From Branchiostoma lanceolatum (Eukaryota > Chordata > Leptocardii > Amphioxiformes > Branchiostomatidae), in NCBI RefSeq assembly GCF_035083965.1, contig NC_089731.1, positions 1,850,001-1,914,000 of the forward strand: a stretch of 64,000 nucleotides of DNA. The letters are read 5' to 3'. Under the pieces are notes generated by a model that did not search any database, had not been told where the DNA came from, and was given only the letters and a program-made list of their open reading frames with translations. Both the position numbers and the translations under genes were made by a program. Below, piece after piece: positions 56,175 through 64,000 of this stretch. Each line of letters starts with the position of its first letter. Within the stretch, counting starts at the first letter, position 1.

Positions 56175-58430
56175 GTAAGTAGCAGCACTGTAGCAGATCA
56201 TCTCCTACGTATGCCATGTTTTTAGTTGGAGTCTCTTTTTCTTGCGTTTGTATATTTGTTGTTTAAAAAAACCTCATGCTCATTTATCGGACCGTATGGG
56301 GTTTAAAGTTTTGCCATAGCCACAATTCGCCCATCAATGGTCGAATCGCGGTCAGGGTGCCGGATGCAATCGGCAATTCTACCGGTAGATCATGGTATGT
56401 AGATCTTCCCTAAATGCGGATATTCGCTTCAAAGACAGCCATAACTTTTCCACGTCGATTAGATTGATCTCACCAAGATTAATGAAGTTACATGAAAACC
56501 CAGAATTTACAATTGAGAGGCCATCTTAAGACATTCCTAGCATTCTGGTCGCGATCTTTCTCGACAAAAAACTCTGATCACGATCTCTACCTGTAGAATC
56601 GCCGTTTCAGTCAGATCGCCATCTCTACCCTTAAATCTAAACACTATCTCAGCATTATACGGGACAACTCTTATGAGAAGAACAGATTACAACAGCTTCG
56701 ACAGCGATTCACGGCGCATTCGTCGTAGGCGGCAGCCGCAAGGTTTTGACGTTTGAGAATTTTCAATCAGGCCGTGACGAAAAGTATCCACCGTCAAGGA
56801 TCGTAGGGCAGCCATTACCGTAAAAAGGCAGTTGTAGGGACAAATCAGTAGCGTCTTTGAAATTCTACAGGACTTACAAATATGGCCACTCCATTCCAAT
56901 AGAAGGAGAGAGGCCCGTCCACTTTGTATCGAATTTCGCATGGTCTAATTAATTCTAGCTATTTCCTGCTAGCCCGACCGTTTTAGATTTTTTTTTTGAG
57001 CACTATAAGGGAATCTACAGCCGGGGCATATTGTCCATGAGTACAGATCGTATCAGTGATACCCAGTAGGGCTGTTTAGAGCGTTATAGTAAGAAGAAGC
57101 TGCATTTTGTGCGACATATATGTACGACTATCAGAAGGATGTCCCACGTGATCGTACCCCATGTCGCACGACATGAATGACCGGCCTAGGTGCACACAGA
57201 ACAGAAGAGGACGTTCCGAAAGTCACTGCCGGGGCCCATTGTGAAAGACACGACAGTTGAGAGCTTTGGGGCGCTCTATCGGCTGCCCAGGAGGGGTTTT
57301 TAGAGGATAAAAATGATAAGATGAGGCTGAATTTTGTGCACATGCATGGCTATCGAAAAGATGCCCCCAGTCGTCGACCGTATAACATATCGCACGGCAA
57401 ATGTGACCGACCCTAAGTCAGGCTTGGTGCACATAGAACGACAGGCATTAGCAGATAAAAACTTGTCGACCTGCCTTTCCCCTGACAACATTTTGATCGT
57501 TTATTGATATTTTTTTGCCCTTCGGGTGATATCCCATCGAATTTCCTCAATTTCCCAAACGAGGTTTATCATTTGTGTTTACGAAAAAAATGACGTCGGT
57601 TAAACCAAGAAGCTTTAAACATCATCGGTTTATCAAGGCAATGTTTGTACAAATTAGTTGACGAACATTAAAAATGTTTGCTCTTTTGTTTGAGGAAAGG
57701 CGTGGACCGTGAATTATCAGTAATTAACAGACAACTCTATAATTGCGGTGTGCGAGTGAGCCTTTGTGTGGGTACCAAGTAACTGCAAGCACAGAGCAAT
57801 ACATCAGGTAATTATCTATAGTCAACTGTATAATTAAGGTAACAAAGCAGCAACACAATGGGCAAATACATGACGTAAATTGCAAAAAGATATTTTGCAA
57901 ACAGATACAACATGTACAAATGTCTAGAATGCCAAACTCAAAGAAGAAGACGTGAAAGACCAAAAATGAAGAATCCATATGGTATACCATTCTCCGTGTT
58001 TTTAGCCATTAGTTCAACCTTCCTGACCACGTAGATTTCATAATGAAGGCAACCTTTTTGTGAAACCTTTTTTTTCTATTCGCACGCTCGTATCAGTTTT
58101 GGGCTTTCCAGGAGATGTCATCCATATCCAAATCAAAATGGCCTAATTGTGCATTCGCGAGGAGTCATCGGGTTCAAGTCAATACGACTCGGTCCTTGAA
58201 ATACTAGTGACGCGGTACAGTAGGAGCAAGTTATCTGCGACCCAGTAAGCTGCGAACAGCCAATGAAAGTTTGTTACTTGAACGAATTAATAGAACAAAT
58301 TAGAATTTTGATTCTGTCCCAAGCGCTCTTACTATGACACAGCACACAATGTCTCACAGTATTTACTGCAAACAGACATAACATCATGCCTTTGGGTAAC
58401 TTTGGAATTTGTTTGATAATCTTTCCTCAG
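56175..58430. other. Putative intron 1 of the small precursor gene
   Basis: About 2.25 kb without a recognised exon or repeat family. Confidence 0.35.
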
Positions 58431-58451
58431 AGTCCATCAGACCATTCGAAG

Positions 58452-60528
58452 ATGAAGCTGTCCGTGTGCGTCCTTTTCCTGAGCTGCCTGGTGCTTGCCG
58501 CGGCCTTCCCTGCTCCGCGTGAGGAGAGGCTGCAAGGCCTGCTGACCAAGCTGGAAGACTTGGTGGCCGGGATAGGAGGTACGGATTGTTTGTTTGCTTG
58601 TTTGTATGTACAACGGTAAATCGCCGTTTGCAGTAGCAAACTCGTTTTTTTAGACTATAGTAGCACTAGCTGCGTAAGATCGGCATGTAGGGTTTGATCC
58701 AATCACACCGGGATTGTCCCCTACTTCACATCGCTAAGTGTGGTGGGATCTTTAACGTACTAAAGGCGAGTTAACCCTTAAGCTGCCAGATTTTCAGCCA
58801 AGTAAAAATAAAAGAAAATGTTTGATCCCTCACGAAACCCCCGAGACAGCCGGCGGCCCTAACTCCCAGATCTGGTCGGCCCTTAACCCCCCGGGCTACA
58901 ACTCCCCGGAGCGTTGATTAAGATCGGGCGGGATGACTGCCTTGGGCCGCCGAAGGAAATCGCTAGCCGCCCGGTTCTAGTCTGGGCGCCCAGGGTAGGG
59001 GTCTCCGGGTTTACGTCCGGTCGAAAAGGATTCGAAGCCAGGCACTCATTTCCATCTGGGTCGAGTGGAAAAAAATGGCGCAAAGTACACAGGCCCTTAA
59101 TTTCCCAAGGGCACAACATCGAGACCTGCTCGAGATTCGAAACCCGAACCTTTAGATTCGACAACCCCAACCATACGACCGCCTTGTCACCTGTACATTT
59201 GAGCTGTGGTCTGCTGGGTAGATGGACCCTATCATAACTGTGACATACACTTTGTTGTATGTCGTAGACTTATTTTCAATTGTTGTCGATATCACGTGTC
59301 ACCTATCAGTGCTTCTAACATCTCCTGTATTTCTTCTCTTGTACCAAAAGAACAACTGGAGATGGAGATGGACAAGCGAGACCAGGCTGAAGATACGGAC
59401 CTGGCCATGGAAGGTACGTCTGAGCTGTTCTGTATTGGTGCCTAAATCCGATCATGACTTCAACATGTGACGTAACGTTCTTTCACATCCAGTTGTCTGT
59501 CGTAGATTGATTTGCAGACGAATCTGAACCATAAAAACTGATTTTGTCACAAGGGGATTTTTATTTGCTCACAAACTGCCCATTTATGTCATTACGGAAG
59601 CTCGTCAGAAAAAAGAACGCGTTCGAACGACATCCGTCGAAATAACGGCGTCAGCAAGTGTTCGAATACAATCTGACTAATTTACGACGGATAAATACAA
59701 AATTCGCCGTTTTTCTCGGTATTCTACGCAAGTGAGTAAGGGGAATATTAATAGTTACCGACACTGTTTAGCGATATCTGGAAACGTTTAACGGCATGTG
59801 TGCACGCGTCAGGCTGCCCGCGGGAAGTGAATAGAATGTTAGATCGCCCGAAAATCGCCGAATTTCAAAATCGCCCGAGCGTCGACCGTATTTTCCCATG
59901 AAAATCTCGGGTGACGTCAGTAGAACACAAAAAACTAAACATCCCCCATGAGATGGTACCGTCTCTTGGACATGGACGAAGTCAGAATCGACTGATTTGA
60001 TAAAAGGCCAGTATTTGGATCAACTGTGATTTCTAAAAATCGCCCGAAGCCCGCGTAGTCGACAGGACTGCGGCCGTACTTCGGCCGAAAATGCCTTTAA
60101 AGCCCGCGCGCCAACACGTCGGCGGCCGAGCTGTATTTCTTATTTGTGACGGGGGCTTTAGAACGCACCCTATTCTTTGCGGACCTGCGCGATGACATAA
60201 ACAGTTTCTGAGCACAATCCCTCCTGTGACGTGCCCGATGACATAGCCAGTTTCTGAGCACAATCCCTCCTGTGACGTGCGCGATGACATAGCCAGTTTC
60301 TGAGCACAATCCCTCCTGTGACGTGCGCGATGACATAGCCAGGTTCTGAGCACAATCCCTCCTGTGACGAACCCAGTTTGTGTGGTTGAAATATTTTACC
60401 ACTGCCTCACCTCGGCTTGATATCAGTGTTTTTAACATCGTCTGTATTTTTATCTTATCACAGAAGAACTGCTGGAGATGGAGATGGCGAAGCGGCAGCC
60501 ACCCCCTAAGACAAGCCATCGAGGATAG
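58452..60528 (+). CDS. Small secreted precursor, candidate neuropeptide gene
   Basis: Three coding exons (58452-58578, 59351-59413, 60464-60528; GT-AG, phase 1 at both junctions) give 84 aa. MKLSVCVLFLSCLVLAAA is a clear signal peptide. The middle (about 19-50) is acidic and helix-prone. Lys-Arg pairs at 51-52 and 73-74 are candidate convertase sites. The last ten residues, QPPPKTSHRG, would give a pyroglutamate-blocked, Arg-amidated nonapeptide if Gly84 serves as amide donor. Exons 2 and 3 encode similar acidic segments ending EMEMDKR and EMEMAKR, which suggests exon duplication. A likely untranslated exon and TATA box lie upstream at 56054-56174. No known family was recognised; a non-peptide secreted protein is possible. 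Confidence 0.6.
58660..59200 (-). mobile_element. SINE-like repeat in the precursor gene
   Basis: On the minus strand a B-box-like GGGTTTCGAATCTC (about 59132-59146) is followed by CCCTTGGGAAATTAAGGGCC and CCACTCGACCCAGATGG, a body like that of the SINE at 49900-50082. The part at 58660-58900 (GGTGGGATCTTTAACGTAC) looks like another repeat. Confidence 0.5.
59470..60180. other. Intron between precursor coding exons 2 and 3, left part
   Basis: CpG-containing intronic sequence, no recognised feature. Confidence 0.4.
60183..60372 (+). repeat. Four tandem 46-bp units upstream of precursor exon 3
   Basis: Units of the form GTGCGCGATGACATAGCCAG then TTTCTGAGCACAATCCCTCC TGTGAC are nearly identical to each other. 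The array ends about 90 bp before the exon 3 acceptor. Confidence 0.9.
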
Positions 60529-60638
60529 GCACGGACGTCCCACCGGGCCCCAGTGAGCAAGGCACCCAAGCTGGAAAGCCTAGCCGGAAATCCGCGCGTG
60601 CTATAAAATTTGCTTAAAGTGCTTGAAATACAAGTACG

Positions 60639-60644
60639 AATAAA
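60639..60644 (+). terminator. Poly(A) signal candidate of the precursor gene
   Basis: AATAAA 111 bp after the stop codon, exactly at the left border of duplicated copy B. A second AATAAA is at 60910-60915 inside the copy. Confidence 0.55.
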
Positions 60645-62347
60645 AACGTTTGTTGTTAACTGTAACAGGGTAAAATGGTGATTAGGATTTTACATCATTA
60701 TCGTAGCCTGAAAGTGTCTTCGTTACATCCCTCAGACATCACAGAAACCGAAAACAGCTTCCGACTTATTTGTAACTAATATCAGCAGGGATTTTGGAGG
60801 AGATAATCACTGAATAGTATTTGTTAAAGTTTGATAACAATTTCCGGACATGTACGTGTACGTCTCAGAAAGCAAAGAAATGAACCTGTCTGTTTGACAA
60901 TTGATGGACAATAAAACTGGTTTAACAACACGACCCTGAGTTTGTGTTTTTTTAAAGCGTCGTCAGCCGAGCATGAGGGTGATCCATTCCTGATTTTGAG
61001 TTATGGGCAATGATTTTATTCTGACGCATCGGATTTTTATTCTACTGAATGTTGTCCATTTTTGTCTCCTGACTGAATGAAACATGCCTCGTCCTGTATA
61101 TAATGGGCTCCCCTTGGAAACCAACTTCCACGAGATAAAGGCCAAACCAAGCTGTCTTATGATGAAATAGATTAATTGGAAGGTATTTTAAGGAAGCCAT
61201 TAACTGGTGGCAACATTTACAATCAAATTCTATACAATTCAAAGTTTACAAATGTGAGGTTATTTGCCGGCGACTGCCTGTTATATATAGAGTTATCTAC
61301 ACAGAATGATTCACAACTCCTGCAAGCAGATCTGAACGCCCTCGTGGAATGGCAAAGCAAATGGCTTATGCAGTTTAATCCGGAAAAATGTTACATCATG
61401 CACATAACAAACAAACGGACCTCAGTTGTAACCACCTACCAGTTCTGTGGACAGGCTCTAGCAACAAGAAAAAGCCACTCATACCTAGGCGTTACATTAA
61501 CAACTGGACTGAAGTGGGGTACCTATATTAACAAGGCTAAGCAGACGTTGGGAGTGATCAGACGTAATTTGTGGGCATGCCCAGCAAAGGTAAAAGCACT
61601 TGCATACACGTCTCTAGTAAGACCAAACCTTGAATATGCTGCAACAGTATGGGATCCATACACAAAGAAAGACAAGGATAAACTGGAGAGGGTGCAGAAC
61701 CAAGCTGCCAGGTTCTGCACGAACAACTATGACAGGTGCTAGTGTCACTAAAATGAAAACAGATCTGCAGTGGAAGTCACTTGAAGACAGAAGAAAAATA
61801 TCCAGGCTTTGTATGATGTACAAAATGACTAATAAACTTGTGGATGTACCGACTGATAATTACCTAATACCAGCCCAGAAGAGGACAAGAAATAGTCATG
61901 CCTTTAAGTACCAGAGTTAACAACCAAGTATTGATGTGTTCAAAAATTCGTATTTCCCGAGAACCATAGTAGAAGGGAACTCGTTGTCATCAGATGCTGT
62001 AGGAACACCATCACTAAATAGCTTCAAAGAACGATTGCAGTGAGATGTGCAAAAGTTAGGTGTGACAGGCCGTTCAGTGTAATATAACCAGCTGCTGCCG
62101 CGCCGCGTGCCTGTGAAGCTGGTGTGTTACGCCGAAGGGCGGTTGTACCGGCTATACAGATACAGATTGATTTCGGTTGACCACATCTTTTTGCGATTAC
62201 TTTGTCAATTGCACGTTGCAAATGGACGACATTATCTGATTTGGTAAAGGTGTGCATCACCCTACATAGATCATCTAAATACATTTCCATAGTTCCTTAT
62301 GACATCTTAAAGTGGAATTCTGACATCGGATATTCAAACATACAATA
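60641..62347. repeat. Segmental duplication, copy B, split by a LINE
   Basis: 60641-61247 matches 53871 to about 54467, and 62165-62347 matches about 54477 to 54659. The intervening 0.9 kb is a retrotransposon. A few bases of the target are missing at the junction. Confidence 0.88.
61248..62164 (+). mobile_element. 5'-truncated non-LTR retrotransposon with broken RT ORF
   Basis: A plus-strand frame to 61742 covers the later part of a reverse transcriptase: FAGDCLLYIE (usual [FY]ADD, so one catalytic Asp is lost), LNALVEWQSKWLMQFNPEKC, HSYLGVTL, and LVRPNLEYAATVWDPYTKKD. It stops near 61740 and continues in another frame (LEDRRKISRLCMMYKM, RTRNSHAFKYQS), so there is a frameshift as well as a later stop. 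The 3' end GGCTATACAGATACAG matches the copy at 8780-9047. It belongs to the CR1/L2/Jockey-like group. Inactive. Confidence 0.85.
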
Positions 62348-62464
62348 TAAAAAAAAGCGTGAAAAAATCGTTTTCTATCTATGAAATTCGTTGAGCGCTC
62401 AGTCAAGGAGGTTTTATATAGAAGGCCTTCTATATTGGTCAAATTTTACGTCCCCGCGTGGTCA

Positions 62465-62550
62465 TAGTGATGTCGGCGCGTGGTCGGCGCGTGGTCGGCG
62501 CGTGGTCGTAGTGATGTCGGCGCGTGGTCGGCGCGTGGTCGGCGCGTTGA
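62465..62550 (+). repeat. CG-rich minisatellite
   Basis: Units of GGCGCGTGGTC repeated about six times, with a larger repeat containing GTGATGTCGGCGCG twice. The open frame across it is low complexity. Confidence 0.85.
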
Positions 62551-62698
62551 CGCAGCCCTGATGGAATGGGGATGTTACCGATGGGAACATGAAGACCTAC
62601 TCACAGTACTCTTCCCGACTGGTGATGACGTAGGGTATGACGACGATGCCGTCAGAGTTTTTCGGCCATTTTTTCCTCTCGCTCCTGACAGCCGTTAA

Positions 62699-62915
62699 CC
62701 TGAGTGTCATCCTGTTTCAGTTCCAGGCTCTACCTTTAGACTCTACCAGTCTCCACGGGTCGCTGGGAAAATAGTAGAAATTGGCCAAATAGAGTCAACT
62801 GTATGAAGGGAGTCGGCTATGGAGATAGGGTCAAAATTTTTTACCCTCCATGGCAAATGTTCTCTCTATAGCCGACGCGGTTAGTCTGGTAGAGACTACA
62901 TGTACTACCTTTACC
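62699..62915. mobile_element. Hairpin element related to the repeat at 821-899
   Basis: The left part shares about 37 bp with the 821-899 inverted repeat. Inside, AGTCGGCTATGGAGATAGGG and CTCTCTATAGCCGAC are inverse copies, flanked by inverse CTCTACCAGTCT and AGTCTGGTAGAG. MITE-like. Confidence 0.55.
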
Positions 62916-63064
62916 AAATGGCGAAGCAGCGAAGTTGCGTTACCGCTTGCGCCACGGGGACATGTCATGCACGCTTGCTAAGATTCCGTACGAGTCAATA
63001 AGACGGTCTTAATCTCCGAGCAGATCTTCCGGCAGAATCGTTTGATAGGCGTTTGCCTACATTA

Positions 63065-63560
63065 GGTTATTAATAAGTTTAGTTATTAATAAGTTTATTG
63101 TAAGTTCTTGCCCGTAGGCCAATTGCAAGTACATGTAACATGAAAGAACGGACAGACAATATATAACAATACAGCAAGTAACTATTCTAGTCTAAATACT
63201 AACACTTAATTCTATCTTATTTGGATTTGAGACAGTGGAAGACGAAAGATTCGACTTTTTCTAAAATATGTGGGTTTTGTGATGTTAAGAGGAGAGTAGT
63301 TTTCCTTTTGTCTGTTAACATGGAGAAATTAGGATGAAATTTGGTGACCTCTTCAAACAACGCCTTTCTTTCTTGAACGTAGAAGGGGCAACTTGAAAGA
63401 AAATGTGTTTCGTCTTCCACCGTGCTTGACATACAGTATTTACAAGTTCGTTCGTACACAGGTAGCTTTTTGTACCGCCCCCTCTCTAATAACATAATAA
63501 CATCCTCTCATGTTGGAAGTAGACCTCTTATGCATTACTGCAGGATGGATAACAATTTGG
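63065..63560 (-). mobile_element. LINE 3' end with C-terminal zinc knuckle
   Basis: The minus-strand frame at 63217-63495 reads RGRYKKLPVYERTCKYCMSS then TVEDETHFLSSCPFY, a CX2C...HX5C knuckle found at the C-terminus of several non-LTR retrotransposon ORF2 proteins. The remainder to 63065 is its 3' tail. Confidence 0.7.
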
Positions 63561-63629
63561 ACGGATCTAGACATCTTTTATTGGTAGTACAAATGATCTT
63601 GCATTAAAAAAGAAATACTGAATAAAAAG

Positions 63630-63830
63630 ACTCTTTGTACACAACCAAGTGATTTATTCAACCGACGTTTCCGTGACCGTCTGTCACTTTCCTCAGGGCA
63701 ATTCTGGCTAGTTCACATTGCACTGCAGCACAGGTGTCGCTGCTTCTTATAAGTTGTCATTACATAATCAATTACATCTTGGGAACGCTTGGTGCATTTT
63801 GGCGTAGTCCGGTGAGATACAGTAGAAGCC
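63630..63830 (-). mobile_element. Penelope-type terminal fragment
   Basis: On the minus strand it has CCTGAGGAAAGTGACAGACG then GTCACGGAAACGTCGG and ends TTGGTTGTGTACAAAGAGTC, like 38521-38620. TCAATTACATCTTGGGAACG also resembles sequence near 38730. The last 170 bp of the window show nothing recognisable. Confidence 0.45.
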
Positions 63831-64000
63831 GCTTAACTGCACACCCCATTTGCCAGCGTATTTGGTGCAATTATCCGGCTGGTGCAATAATGCGAAATTG
63901 CCCAGCTGGACCGGTAGTACACTATATCATACAGGAGGTGAATAGTTTATAAACCTTGGTGTGCTGAATGAACTTGTTAGTACGCATTTAGATGTTAGAA

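Noticed and set aside
62480..62698. 72-codon frame
   Set aside because: Its first third is a CG-rich minisatellite and the remainder shows no recognisable motif.

Overview
The window is eukaryotic: genes are split into many short exons with GT-AG introns, and the introns and spacers are packed with diverse transposable elements. The gene set (a WDR33 with a collagen-like tail, SSU72, a GPI-type ecto-5'-nucleotidase), the compact size and the mix of Ty3/Gypsy, Penelope-like, non-LTR, SINE and hairpin elements fit an invertebrate deuterostome, most likely a lancelet (Branchiostoma). The organism is inference; the gene calls come from reading the conceptual exons.

Layout. (1) 2522-23027, minus strand: a complete WDR33 gene with 18 coding exons (1294 aa), the polyadenylation-signal-recognition subunit of CPSF. 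Its third intron holds a young, full-length Ty3/Gypsy retrotransposon (14009-20027, plus strand) with one intact 1642-codon ORF and near-identical 193-bp LTRs. (2) 23028-28650: divergent spacer. (3) 28651-39045, plus strand: complete SSU72 (5 exons, 192 aa), the RNA polymerase II CTD phosphatase. WDR33 and SSU72 are head to head and both act in mRNA 3'-end formation. (4) 41337-53320, plus strand: complete CD73-like 5'-nucleotidase (11 exons, 619 aa). A Penelope-like fragment with inverted arms and a 15-bp target duplication sits just past its stop codon. (5) 56054-60528, plus strand: a small secreted-precursor gene (84 aa) with two Lys-Arg sites and a C-terminal Gly, a candidate neuropeptide gene I do not recognise. 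(6) 53871-54659 is duplicated at 60641-62347; the second copy was later split by a non-LTR retrotransposon.

The most unusual pattern is that exon boundaries have been tandemly duplicated outward into introns or the 3' flank at eight or more places in the three larger genes. These leave decoy splice sites, a pseudo-exon with a stop codon, and minisatellites whose unit is an exon edge. No tRNA, rRNA or CRISPR was seen.
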